DNA from: Chloroflexota bacterium
GTDB lineage: Bacteria > Chloroflexota > Anaerolineae > Anaerolineales > Anaerolineaceae
NCBI GenBank assembly: GCA_021372725.1
Contig: JAJFTV010000071.1
Coordinates: forward strand, 51,722 to 115,721
Direction: 5' to 3'
Length of the DNA: 64,000 nucleotides
The notes beneath the pieces were generated by a model. The model was not told where the DNA came from and made no database searches. It was given only the letters and a program-made list of their open reading frames with translations. Made by a program: the position numbers and the translations under genes. Positions within the stretch are counted from its first letter, which is position 1. Every line of letters starts with the position of its first letter. This document shows, piece by piece, positions 17,850 through 25,862 of the stretch.

Positions 17850-18043
17850 TGAAAAACGCCCTCCATTTCTGGAAAGCGCTTTATATTGGCAATTTCTGTT
17901 TTCTACACTTTCAACACCGGCCTAAACTTATACCCCTAGATACGACTCGCTCCGCGCCGAAGATGTAAGGTTGTCGATCTAACGATTTGCGTTCGCGAAA
18001 CATGGCAGGTAGGCAGGCGTGAACAATGTTTGGGAGCAGGAAG
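17850..18043 (-). repeat. Intergenic repeat copy 2, with an insertion
   Basis: It aligns with 16769-16908 through the hairpin end, the conserved centre and the far end (GCGTGAACAATG versus GCGTGGACAATG), but carries about 45 extra bp between the last two. On the minus strand it also ends in a stem and a T5 run. The short frame reads SRI, stop, GYKFRPVLKV, stop: the same peptide as copy 1 but interrupted. Confidence 0.6.
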
Positions 18044-18208
18044 CCCGAAATAAGAGAAATGCTTGAAAGCCTATCTTTGATTATTTTCTTTTTTACTCAA
18101 ATTAGCTCCTGTTGCAAGGCAAGTGGATGAACGGCGTCTGCGTGCCACAGTAAATTTGGGAGCTTTTTCAACACCCCCATGGGTTTGGAATAAGTTTTCC
18201 ATACCGGA

Positions 18209-18314
18209 TCAGGCATCCAGACCTTTGTGCCCCAATAACCCCAGTGTCAATGAAAGCTCACCGCGGTGATGAATTTCATGTTCCAGTGTATGCCTCAACA
18301 TTGCCTGAGCTTAC
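18209..18314 (-). pseudogene. DinB-family C-terminal remnant
   Basis: The minus-strand frame ends in LEHEIHHRGELSLTLGLLGH and a few more residues before a TGA at 18209. This is nearly the same as the end of the intact DinB gene at 11858-12307 (IEHEIHHRGELSLIHGLLG). A TAA interrupts the frame about 34 codons upstream and no N-terminal part is found. It is a decayed duplicate just upstream of the lactate permease gene. Confidence 0.75.
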
Positions 18315-18358
18315 CAGAATGAAAGCGTTTATAATATGACCTTGCGAGTATCTCCCCG

Positions 18359-19885
18359 ATGAATTATTTTCTGGCTGCATTTCCAATTCTCCTTGTTTTG
18401 GGGTTGATGATTTTTTTCCATTGGAGTGGTCAACGGGCGGGTGCAGCCGGTTGGGTTGCGGGTCTGATGGTTGCCGGGCTGTTTTTTGGTCTCAACGGAT
18501 CCGTTTTGTGGGTATCCCAACTTAAAAGCCTGTTTCTATCCCTGTTTGTGCTGGCCATTCTGTGGCCTGCACTACTGCTGTATAAAGTAGTCGATCAAAC
18601 CGGCGGCATTCAGGCCATTGCGCACGGTCTGGAACGCTGGATTGGCGATGGTGGACTGCTGCTCATTCTGCTGGCATGGGCGTTCAGCGGTTTGCTGGAA
18701 GGGTTGGCCGGTTTTGGGCTGCCCATCGCCATTGTTGCTCCCATGCTGATTGGGCTGGGTGTTCCGGCGGTACAGGCAGTGGCCGCCGTGGCAATTGGAC
18801 ATGCCTGGGCGGTCACTTTTGGAGATATGTCCGTTGTGTTTCAGACGTTGGCTGCGGTCGTTGGCCGCCCCCAGGAAGAATTGGCACCCCTGGCCGGGCT
18901 GTTCCTCGGTGTGGCATGCGTCCTGTGCGGCCTGGGATCAGCGGCAGTACTCAAGCAGAAACGTCATTTCCCGATCGTCATTGGTGTCGGGGCGTTGATG
19001 GCGGTGGTACAGTACGGCCTGGCCGTTACCCCGCTGGTTCCGCTGGCTGTTTTGGGGGCAGGGCTGGCTGGCATTGTAGGTATCGCCGCCTGGGCGAAGA
19101 TCTACAACCATAAAAATCACTCTTCTCAAGGCACGACAGAAGCGCAGCCTGTCGAAAAACATGCCTTGTTGGCCGGGTTGGGAAGTTATGGCCTGCTGGC
19201 TGTTTTGTTGTGTGTGGTGTTTCTTGTCCCGTCGATTTATAACCCTTTCAAACAGACTGTTTGGCAAATGCAATTCCCCAAGGTGGTTACCCGGACGGGG
19301 ATCATTACGCTGGCAGGGGCAGGACAGGCTTTCCGGCCATTAGTGCATCCGGGGTTCTATTTGCTGCTCACGGCTTTAATTGGCGTCCTCGTAATGGGCC
19401 ACTTCAAACTCCTTTCCAGAGATCAAATCTCTGAAGCCATGCATGGTACGTATAAATCGGCTGCTCCGGTGAGTATTGGAATACTCTCTATGGTAGGACT
19501 GTCCTCTCTGATGGAACATTGTGGGATGACTCTGTTGCTGGCACAGGGTTTGAGCAGCGGGTTGGGATCGCTTTTCCCGTTAATTTCGCCGCTGGTGGGC
19601 GTGCTGGGAGCCTTTGCCACAGGCAGCAATAACAACTCGAATGTACTGTTTGCGCCGCTGCAGAACAGCGCCGCCATGCTGCTTTCCATCGATCCGCGTA
19701 TTCTGCTGGCAACCCAAACAACAGGCGGAGCGCTGGGTAGCATGGTTGCACCTGCCAAGATCATCGTCGGCTGCAGCACAGCCGGCATCCTGGGTGAGGA
19801 TGGCAAGGTACTTCGCACGACGATTCCCTACTGTCTTGGCATTTGCCTTCTGCTGGGTCTTTTAGCCTGGATATTGGCCTGGTAG
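18359..19885 (+). CDS. lctP: L-lactate permease family transporter
   Basis: 508 aa, about 12-14 membrane helices. Family motifs visible are the GLLEGLAGFGLPIAIVAPML block (about 102-121), AWAVTFGDMSVVFQ, and a late block with AFATGSNNNSNVLFAPLQ and GGALGSMVAPAKIIVG. The LctP/LldP family imports lactate or glycolate with protons. It stands alone on the plus strand; a TATAAT at 18330-18335 lies 23 bp upstream of the ATG but no clear -35 is seen. No lactate dehydrogenase gene is nearby, so the substrate is by family only. Confidence 0.88.
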   Translation: MNYFLAAFPILLVLGLMIFFHWSGQRAGAAGWVAGLMVAGLFFGLNGSVLWVSQLKSLFLSLFVLAILWPALLLYKVVDQTGGIQAIAHGLERWIGDGGLLLILLAWAFSGLLEGLAGFGLPIAIVAPMLIGLGVPAVQAVAAVAIGHAWAVTFGDMSVVFQTLAAVVGRPQEELAPLAGLFLGVACVLCGLGSAAVLKQKRHFPIVIGVGALMAVVQYGLAVTPLVPLAVLGAGLAGIVGIAAWAKIYNHKNHSSQGTTEAQPVEKHALLAGLGSYGLLAVLLCVVFLVPSIYNPFKQTVWQMQFPKVVTRTGIITLAGAGQAFRPLVHPGFYLLLTALIGVLVMGHFKLLSRDQISEAMHGTYKSAAPVSIGILSMVGLSSLMEHCGMTLLLAQGLSSGLGSLFPLISPLVGVLGAFATGSNNNSNVLFAPLQNSAAMLLSIDPRILLATQTTGGALGSMVAPAKIIVGCSTAGILGEDGKVLRTTIPYCLGICLLLGLLAWILAW

Positions 19886-19974
19886 AATTTTTTATCTCAG
19901 AAAAGTTCATCGATCAGACCAAAAATGAATGGTTTATAATTATTTCACATCCTTGTGGATTGGTATGAGAGACC

Positions 19975-20949
19975 ATGGCACTTAATTTATCAGCAAACGT
20001 ACTGGATACAATCGGCAAGACACCTCTGGTGGCGTTAGACCGTCTGACAGCGGGGCTGCCCGGCAGAATATTCGCCAAGCTGGAATATTTGACGGCCGGG
20101 ATGAGCATCAAAGACCGTATGGCGCTCGAGACTATCGAACAGGCTGAACGCAACGGACAGCTCAAACCTGGCCAGCCGGTGATCGAGCTCACCAGTGGCA
20201 ATGCCGGTACCGGTCTGGCGATTGTGTGTGCGGTGAAGGGTTACCGGTTCATCGCTGTCATGTCGGAAGGCAATTCCATCGAACGCGCCCGCATGATGAG
20301 CGCCCTGGGTGCGGAAGTGGTGCTGGTGCCCCAGGTGACCGGTGTTCCCGGGCAGGTTTCCGGCAAGGACCTTGAAGCCGTCGACCAGGCGACCACGGCG
20401 TTGGTGAAAAAGCTGAATGCCTTCCGCGTCGATCAATTCCATAATGTGAACAACAAGGCAGTGCATGAAAAATATACTGCGGCGGAAATTTGGGAACAAA
20501 CCGGCGGGAATTTCAACTATTTTACGGCCATTCCCGGTTCAGGAGGGTCTTTTGCCGGGATCAGCGGGTTTATCAAGGAGCATAACCCGGCCATCCGCTG
20601 TATCCTGTTGGAGCCTGCTTCAGCACCCTACCTGTCTGCGGGGAAAGTAATGGATCCCAATCACAAGATACAGGGTGTAGGTTATGCGATGGATCTGCCC
20701 TTGATTGACTTGAACCAGGTGGATGGTTTCTTATCCATCACGGATGGTGAAGCGGCGCAGGCTGCCCGTCGATTGGCCAAATGCGAAGGGATCTTTGCCG
20801 GTTTTTCTTCCGGGGCAAATATCGCCGGAGCGCTGAAACTGGCCAAACAGGCAAATCCAGGCGGGAACATTGTTACCACCGTCAACGACAGCGGTCTGAA
20901 ATATCTCAGCACCGATTTATGGGAAGATTTTTCACCAGCTATTTTCTAA
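19975..20949 (+). CDS. Cysteine-synthase-family PLP enzyme
   Basis: 324 aa. The PLP lysine is Lys46 in SIKDRMA, the substrate/phosphate loop is TSGNAGTG (73-80), and the glycine-rich phosphate cup is PGSGGSFAG. The fold-type II beta family includes O-acetylserine sulfhydrylase and cystathionine beta-synthase. The second loop has GNAGTGLA where canonical CysK has GNTG. The C-terminal KYLSTDLW matches the family. Likely role: cysteine synthesis from an activated serine. First of four closely spaced plus-strand genes, followed 38 bp later by an aldo/keto reductase. Confidence 0.85.
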   Translation: MALNLSANVLDTIGKTPLVALDRLTAGLPGRIFAKLEYLTAGMSIKDRMALETIEQAERNGQLKPGQPVIELTSGNAGTGLAIVCAVKGYRFIAVMSEGNSIERARMMSALGAEVVLVPQVTGVPGQVSGKDLEAVDQATTALVKKLNAFRVDQFHNVNNKAVHEKYTAAEIWEQTGGNFNYFTAIPGSGGSFAGISGFIKEHNPAIRCILLEPASAPYLSAGKVMDPNHKIQGVGYAMDLPLIDLNQVDGFLSITDGEAAQAARRLAKCEGIFAGFSSGANIAGALKLAKQANPGGNIVTTVNDSGLKYLSTDLWEDFSPAIF

Positions 20950-20987
20950 AAAAGCAGACAATAGTAATTTGAGATTGGAGACTTGAG

Positions 20988-21980
20988 ATGGAATACAAAT
21001 TTTTAGGCGGTACGGGTGTAAAAGTTTCACAGCTTTGTTTTGGCACGATGTCATTTGGCGGAGATGCAGACGAGCAGACCTCGGCTGCATTGTATAAACG
21101 CTGCCGTGATGCGGGGATCAACTTCTTTGACTGCGCCAATGTTTACAACGGCGGTCTGTCGGAACAAATCCTTGGCAAGCTCATCGCGGGCAGCCGTTCT
21201 GAAGTGGTCATCACCAGCAAGGTGTATTTCTCTACTTCCAATGACATCAATGCGCGCGGTGGAACACGCAAGCATATTCGCGAGGCGGTAGATGCAAGCC
21301 TGAAACGCCTGAATACCGATTATATCGATGTCTACTTTTTACACCGTTTCGATGACTATACCCCTCTACCGGAAGTGCTGCGGGTGATGGATGACCTGGT
21401 GCGGCAGGGAAAGATCCTCTACCCTGCAGCCAGTAATTTTACCGCCTGGCAGGTAGCCAAGGCTTTGGGTATCTCGGCCAAAGAAGGCCTGGCCCGCTTT
21501 GAATGCATCCAGCCCATGTACAATCTGGTCAAACGGCAGGCGGAGGTTGAAATCCTGCCCATGGCCCTCTCCGAAAACCTGGCTGTGATCACTTACAGCC
21601 CGCTTGGTGGTGGCCTGCTGACAGGAAAATATGGTGCCAAGAAACAGCCTGAACAGGGTCGGTTGTTGGATAACAAGATGTACGCCACCCGTTACGGCGT
21701 CGAAAGTTATTATGAAACCGCCAATGCCTTTGCCCGTTTTGCAGCCGCACAGGGTTATAATCCTGCCAGTCTGGCTGTGGCCTGGGTGGGCGCACATCCG
21801 GCGGTTACGGCGCCCATCATCGGCGCCCGAAACCTTGAACAGCTTGAAGGATCCCTGGGAGCCCTGGATATCCCGATGACGCCGGAACTGTACGCTGAAA
21901 TCTCGGCTTTATCTCCAACTCCTCCGCCAGCGACAGATCGCAACGAGGAAGTGACGCAGTTCAACTACGGCTCACGATAA
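20988..21980 (+). CDS. Aldo/keto reductase
   Basis: 330 aa (beta/alpha)8 NADPH-dependent oxidoreductase. Catalytic residues are Asp48 and Tyr53 in FDCANVYNGG, the Lys in VITSKVYFS, and the His in YFLHRFD. The NADPH-binding end GARNLEQLEGSLGAL is intact. It resembles the YghZ/Tas/voltage-gated potassium channel beta-subunit branch (TYSPLGGGLLTGKYG). The ribosome-binding site is GGAG. It lies between the cysteine-synthase-like gene and an antiporter gene, with an 8-bp gap to the latter. Physiological substrate unknown. Confidence 0.9.
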   Translation: MEYKFLGGTGVKVSQLCFGTMSFGGDADEQTSAALYKRCRDAGINFFDCANVYNGGLSEQILGKLIAGSRSEVVITSKVYFSTSNDINARGGTRKHIREAVDASLKRLNTDYIDVYFLHRFDDYTPLPEVLRVMDDLVRQGKILYPAASNFTAWQVAKALGISAKEGLARFECIQPMYNLVKRQAEVEILPMALSENLAVITYSPLGGGLLTGKYGAKKQPEQGRLLDNKMYATRYGVESYYETANAFARFAAAQGYNPASLAVAWVGAHPAVTAPIIGARNLEQLEGSLGALDIPMTPELYAEISALSPTPPPATDRNEEVTQFNYGSR

Positions 21981-21988
21981 TAAAAACG

Positions 21989-23206
21989 ATGACTCCCTTT
22001 CTGGAATTCATTTTTGTTCTGATCGTTATTCTTCTGGCTGGCAGCTTTGCTTCCTGGGTCAGTATCAAGCTGGGTCAGGCTTCGGTCCTGGGTGTGCTGT
22101 TGATGGGTATTTTTCTGGGTCCGACATTCCTGGATATCACCCATCTACCCTTTATTCAAAACACCCATCTGACCGAGTTTGTGTCCGATCTGGGCGAGCT
22201 GGGTGTGCTGCTGTTAATGTTCATCGCAGGTCTTGAACTTCATCTGACAGAATTGGCCAAAAATACCAAAGTATCGGCTCTGGCAGGGACTTTTGGAGTG
22301 ATTCTGCCGGTCTTTTTAGGTTGGCTGACCGGTGAACTCTATGGCATCGCCTTTACGGAAAGCCTTTTCCTGGGGTTGATTCTGGGGGCAACCAGTGTGA
22401 GCATCTCGGCTCAAACGTTGATGGAACTTAACGTATTGAAAACCCGCGTGGGGCTGGGCTTGCTGGGTGCTGCTGTTTTTGACGATATCCTGGTCATCCT
22501 GCTGCTCTCGATCCTGCTGGCCGTCGCAGGCGGAGGGGGAAGTCTGGTTGGCCTTTTGCTCATCTTTGGCCGCATTGTGCTCTATCTCGCGGCATCTGTG
22601 GCACTGGGAATTTATGTTTTACCCTGGGTCACCCGCAAGGTTGTACACCTGCATATCAGCCAACCTGCCGTGACCCTGGCATTGATCGTCATGCTGTTCT
22701 ACGGTCTGACCGCAGAGCTGGTAGGCGGAATGGCGGCCATCACCGGTACGTTTATCGCCGGCCTGATGCTGGGAAGGACGCCGGAAAAAGAACGCATCGA
22801 GCCCGGAATTCGGGCCATATCCTATGGCTTTTTTGTACCTATCTTCTTCATCAGCATCGGCCTGGGCATCAATTTACGCGAAATCTCCGGTAATGCACTG
22901 CTTCTCATGCTGGTCATCACGGTGCTTGGCATTCTTGGAAAGATAATCGGCTCCGGTTTGGGAGCCAGGCTTGGCGGTTTCACAACGCTGGAAGCGGCAC
23001 AATTGGGAGCCGGAATGGTTTCGCGCGGTGAGGTGGGATTGATCGTGGCAACCATCGGACTGGAAAACGGTTATGTCAACCCTGAAGAAGTGTCGGCTGC
23101 GATTGGCATGGTGTTGATTACCACGCTGGTCACGCCACCTCTCCTGCGTTGGTTGTTTAAACAAAAACGGACTGTTGCAAAACAAGAAAAAACAGTAGAA
23201 GAATAA
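21989..23206 (+). CDS. CPA2-family cation:proton antiporter (KefB/NapA-like)
   Basis: 405 aa, about 12-13 helices, made only of the Na_H_Exchanger domain with no C-terminal TrkA-N. GELGVLLLMFIAGLELHLTE, LLGAAVFDDILVILLLS (family Asp pair region) and FVPIFFISIGLGINLRE are typical of CPA2. Exchanges Na+ or K+ for H+. The next gene, 16 bp on, encodes a PII-like protein, which may replace the missing cytoplasmic regulatory domain. Ion specificity cannot be read from sequence. Confidence 0.88.
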   Translation: MTPFLEFIFVLIVILLAGSFASWVSIKLGQASVLGVLLMGIFLGPTFLDITHLPFIQNTHLTEFVSDLGELGVLLLMFIAGLELHLTELAKNTKVSALAGTFGVILPVFLGWLTGELYGIAFTESLFLGLILGATSVSISAQTLMELNVLKTRVGLGLLGAAVFDDILVILLLSILLAVAGGGGSLVGLLLIFGRIVLYLAASVALGIYVLPWVTRKVVHLHISQPAVTLALIVMLFYGLTAELVGGMAAITGTFIAGLMLGRTPEKERIEPGIRAISYGFFVPIFFISIGLGINLREISGNALLLMLVITVLGILGKIIGSGLGARLGGFTTLEAAQLGAGMVSRGEVGLIVATIGLENGYVNPEEVSAAIGMVLITTLVTPPLLRWLFKQKRTVAKQEKTVEE

Positions 23207-23222
23207 CTGGAGAACGATCACC

Positions 23223-23579
23223 ATGTACATGGTATTGCTAACAATCGATGACTCGACAAAATGGCGATCCGTATTGGATGCCTGGACGCAAGCGGGCGCC
23301 TCAGGGGCGACCGTATTACCCAGTACAGGTCTGGAACGCATCCGCAAAAGAATTGGGCTGACGGGGGATCTGCCTTTGATGCCATCACTGGCGGATTTTA
23401 TGCAGGAAGAAGAAGACCGCCATCACACACTATTCTCGATCATTTGTGAACATGAAATTGTAGACAAGATCATTGTGGCAACGCAGGAAATTCTCGGTGA
23501 TTTAAACCTGCCCAACACCGGCATTCTGGTAGTCCTGCCGGTCCTTGAGGCTTACGGTCTCGATCGGCGCAAGGAATAA
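23223..23579 (+). CDS. PII-like small protein linked to the antiporter
   Basis: 118 aa, soluble. The alternating beta-alpha-beta pattern (YMVLLTIDD, VLDAWTQAGASGATVLPSTG, HTLFSIICEHEIVDKIIVAT, NTGILVVLPV) fits the ferredoxin-like PII fold, where a trimer binds nucleotides. The residues at positions 45-70 would be the variable T-loop equivalent. Start ATG has GGAG at good spacing. Gene pair logic suggests a regulator of the antiporter. I am confident of the pairing, less so of the PII assignment. Confidence 0.6.
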   Translation: MYMVLLTIDDSTKWRSVLDAWTQAGASGATVLPSTGLERIRKRIGLTGDLPLMPSLADFMQEEEDRHHTLFSIICEHEIVDKIIVATQEILGDLNLPNTGILVVLPVLEAYGLDRRKE

Positions 23580-23792
23580 TTCAACCAGCTCATATACCGC
23601 CAATTTTCCGGTGTTACAGACTATGGATCAATTTCATAGCCGGTTAAAAGCCGACTTGCTGAGCGGTCTGCCAATGTAATACAACCTCTGCCCATAAAAA
23701 AGATCCATGACATGACCCCATTACCCTGGAAGGTGCAGAGTTCGTTTCGTTTATTTATAAACTGTAAAATCGAAAAAATGTCGAAATGGCAT

Positions 23793-23800
23793 GCTATAAT
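23793..23800 (+). promoter_or_regulatory. Extended -10 promoter (TGCTATAAT)
   Basis: TATAAT at 23795-23800 preceded by TGC gives an extended -10 element. No convincing -35 is present. A start near 23807 would place the small ORF at 23820 close to the transcript 5' end. Confidence 0.5.
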
Positions 23801-23819
23801 CTTTTACAGGGAGGCGTTT

Positions 23820-23897
23820 ATGAATAAGGAAATAGGTCATCCGGATGCAGGTCGCTCATTTATACCCGGGTATGGCATCCCTGAAACAAATGAGTAA
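23820..23897 (+). CDS. Candidate 25-aa leader peptide
   Basis: The short frame MNKEIGHPDAGRSFIPGYGI plus five residues starts at an ATG preceded by GGGAGG at ideal spacing, directly after an extended -10 promoter. It ends 9 bp before the GTG of the DUF6504 gene. There is no run of a single regulatory amino acid. It may be a small protein, a leader peptide that couples translation, or a chance ORF. Confidence 0.4.
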   Translation: MNKEIGHPDAGRSFIPGYGIPETNE

Positions 23898-23906
23898 GTA
23901 AACACC

Positions 23907-24284
23907 GTGCCGTACGTCTCAATTCATTTCATCGATGATCCAATTTCAGTGGACTTTGATAAACCACCGGTATACGAGAAGTCTCCGCTCTGTCCCGACC
24001 GGTTTATCTGGCAGGGTAAACAGTACACGGTACAGGAAAAACTGGGTGAATGGCAGGATTTTGAGAGGCGTGGCCGGATGGCTCAAAATATGTCACCGGC
24101 CCATTCTGCTACGGCAGCAAAACGGGGATCCTGGGGGGTGGGACGATTTTTCTTTCGCATCCTGACGTCCGAGGGCAATATCTTCGATCTTTATTATGAC
24201 CGCGCCCCCAAAAATTCAGATGACCGGAAAGGTGCCTGGTTTATCTACCGTGAGCTGAAGGAAAACCCAGAAAAGACAATTTGA
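23907..24284 (+). CDS. DUF6504-like protein, GTG start
   Basis: 125 aa. Residues 28-60 (CPDRFIWQGKQYTVQEKLGE) and the later FFFRILTSEGNIFDLYYDRA followed by WFIYRELKE resemble the small DUF6504 family of unknown function, sometimes found near DNA-polymerase-type genes in Actinobacteria. No such neighbours occur here. GTG start at 23907; a 25-codon ORF with a strong ribosome-binding site lies just upstream. No signal or membrane segment. Confidence 0.6.
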   Translation: MPYVSIHFIDDPISVDFDKPPVYEKSPLCPDRFIWQGKQYTVQEKLGEWQDFERRGRMAQNMSPAHSATAAKRGSWGVGRFFFRILTSEGNIFDLYYDRAPKNSDDRKGAWFIYRELKENPEKTI

Positions 24285-24351
24285 CCCGTTTTAATCTTCC
24301 ACTGAGATTCGGCGGGTACCATTAACAAGGGATTACATATCGAGGTGCGTG

Positions 24352-24933
24352 ATGTCCGATAATCAAACTATTGTTTCGAGAGAAGCCTGTATACAAACTG
24401 CAACATTGGGCGGGGGTTGTTTTTGGTGCCTGGAACCTATTTTTGAAGAACTGACCGGCGTGCTCGATGTTGTGGTGGGTTATGCCGGAGGGAAAGTCCC
24501 GAAACCCAATTATCAGCAGGTATGCTCAGGGATGACCGGCCATGCCGAAGTTGTTCAAATCAAATTTGATTCAAGCTTGATTTCGTTTGAAGACTTGTTG
24601 TGGGTATTCTTCAGCGTTCATGACCCCACCACGCTTAACCGGCAGGGCGCAGATATAGGCAAACAATATCGCTCGATCATTTTGTATCATGATGCCGGGC
24701 AGAAAATGGTTGCAGAAAAGGTGCTGGAGAAAATAGCTGAACAAAGGTTGTGGCCCAACCCTGTGGTCACCGAAATTATTCCGATGGAGGCGTTTTATGA
24801 AGCCGAGGAGTATCATCAGGAGTATTTCAGAAAGAATCCGTATCAGGGATACTGCAGTGTGGTGATTACCCCAAAGATCTCCAAGTTCCGTATAAAATTC
24901 CAGAATCGACTGAAAAAACCTGAAAACAGATGA
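24352..24933 (+). CDS. msrA: Peptide-methionine (S)-S-oxide reductase MsrA
   Basis: 193 aa from the ATG at 24352 (GAGG 6 nt upstream; GTG at 24349 also possible). The active-site motif GCFWC carries catalytic Cys23; GYAGGK, GHAEVVQI and HDPTTLNRQGADIGKQYRS are conserved family blocks. It reduces the S-epimer of methionine sulfoxide in proteins, with thioredoxin-like electron donors. No msrB is adjacent. It stands just before the bacterioferritin gene, in keeping with an oxidative-stress theme. Confidence 0.95.
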   Translation: MSDNQTIVSREACIQTATLGGGCFWCLEPIFEELTGVLDVVVGYAGGKVPKPNYQQVCSGMTGHAEVVQIKFDSSLISFEDLLWVFFSVHDPTTLNRQGADIGKQYRSIILYHDAGQKMVAEKVLEKIAEQRLWPNPVVTEIIPMEAFYEAEEYHQEYFRKNPYQGYCSVVITPKISKFRIKFQNRLKKPENR

Positions 24934-25009
24934 CATGGATCGACAGTTACGGAAGCAAAGGAAAACCAGTCTGTTCACATGATACTTTGCTGATAAAGGA
25001 TAACAAGTA

Positions 25010-25018
25010 TGCTATACT
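25010..25018 (+). promoter_or_regulatory. Extended -10 promoter of the bacterioferritin gene
   Basis: TATACT (25013-25018) preceded by TGC. It lies 80 bp upstream of the bfr ATG, leaving a leader that contains an inverted repeat. Confidence 0.45.
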
Positions 25019-25059
25019 GAAGAATGCGCGAAGAGCAGTTTTTTTGCTTTTTTGATATC

Positions 25060-25082
25060 TTGTATAAAAATACTCTATACAA
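25060..25082. promoter_or_regulatory. Inverted repeat in the bfr leader, possible operator
   Basis: Perfect 7-bp arms TTGTATA/TATACAA separated by 9 nt, ending just before the AGGAG ribosome-binding site. It could bind an iron or redox regulator or mask the ribosome-binding site; the regulator is unknown. Confidence 0.35.
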
Positions 25083-25097
25083 ATCAGGAGATAAAAA

Positions 25098-25565
25098 ATG
25101 AAAGGTAACGAACAAATTTTTGCATTATTGAATTCCCGGCTCGCCGAGGAATTAACCGCTGTCAACCAGTACATCGTTCATTCTGAGATGTGCGCCAATT
25201 GGGGATACGACAAACTACATGATGCAGTTGAAAAACGCGCCATCACGGAGATGAAGCATGCCGAAAAGATCATTTCCCGTTTACTCTTCCTGGAAGGGGT
25301 TCCGATTGTCAGTGTGTTAAATCCCATCCACATCGGTGACAACGTGGAAAAGCAATTACACAATGATCTCATAGCTGAACATGACGCTGTCAAAGTATAT
25401 GCGGACAGCATCAAGCAGTCTGCCGAGATTGGTGATTATGGTACCCATGAGCTATTCAAATCGATACTGGTTGATGAAGAAGATCACGTGGACTGGATTG
25501 AAGAGCAACTTGACCAGATTAAACAAATGGGTATTCAAATTTATCTTTCAGACCAGGTAAATTAG
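25098..25565 (+). CDS. bfr: Bacterioferritin
   Basis: 155 aa, the standard length. The haem ligand Met52 is present (TEMKHAEK), and ferroxidase residues Glu18, Glu51, His54, Glu94, Glu127 and His130 (DEEDH) are all in place. It forms a 24-subunit shell with haem at the subunit interfaces, oxidises Fe(II) and stores the mineral. The gene has a strong AGGAG site and its own leader with an inverted repeat. No Bfd ferredoxin gene is adjacent. Confidence 0.95.
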   Translation: MKGNEQIFALLNSRLAEELTAVNQYIVHSEMCANWGYDKLHDAVEKRAITEMKHAEKIISRLLFLEGVPIVSVLNPIHIGDNVEKQLHNDLIAEHDAVKVYADSIKQSAEIGDYGTHELFKSILVDEEDHVDWIEEQLDQIKQMGIQIYLSDQVN

Positions 25566-25720
25566 ACAGAATTACCGTGCCGGGGGACTGTCCTGGCGGC
25601 AACATGGGATCACACCGGACAGGATGGAAGCCATTATCCTAAAAATTTGTCCCGGATCCGGGTTGCTTTGGGGCTATGCCACTGAAATTCTGGTACGGGC
25701 CGTGAATGAGGGTATGTTTG

Positions 25721-25761
25721 GAATCAAAGATTATGAAACGAAAGTTCATAATCTTTGATTC
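25721..25761. terminator. Long perfect stem-loop between convergent genes
   Basis: 17-bp perfect arms (25721-25737 and 25745-25761) with a 7-nt loop, placed between bfr (plus) and the cpgS-like gene (minus). It probably serves as a bidirectional terminator, although neither side has a strong U-run. Confidence 0.55.
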
Positions 25762-25862
25762 TTAACCAGAGGTTTTATATCTGATCGGTGGACGGTAAAT
25801 AATCTATTGCTTTGTCAAACATTAAACCGCAATTTGGTTATGCTCCATCGAAGAAATCTTTT

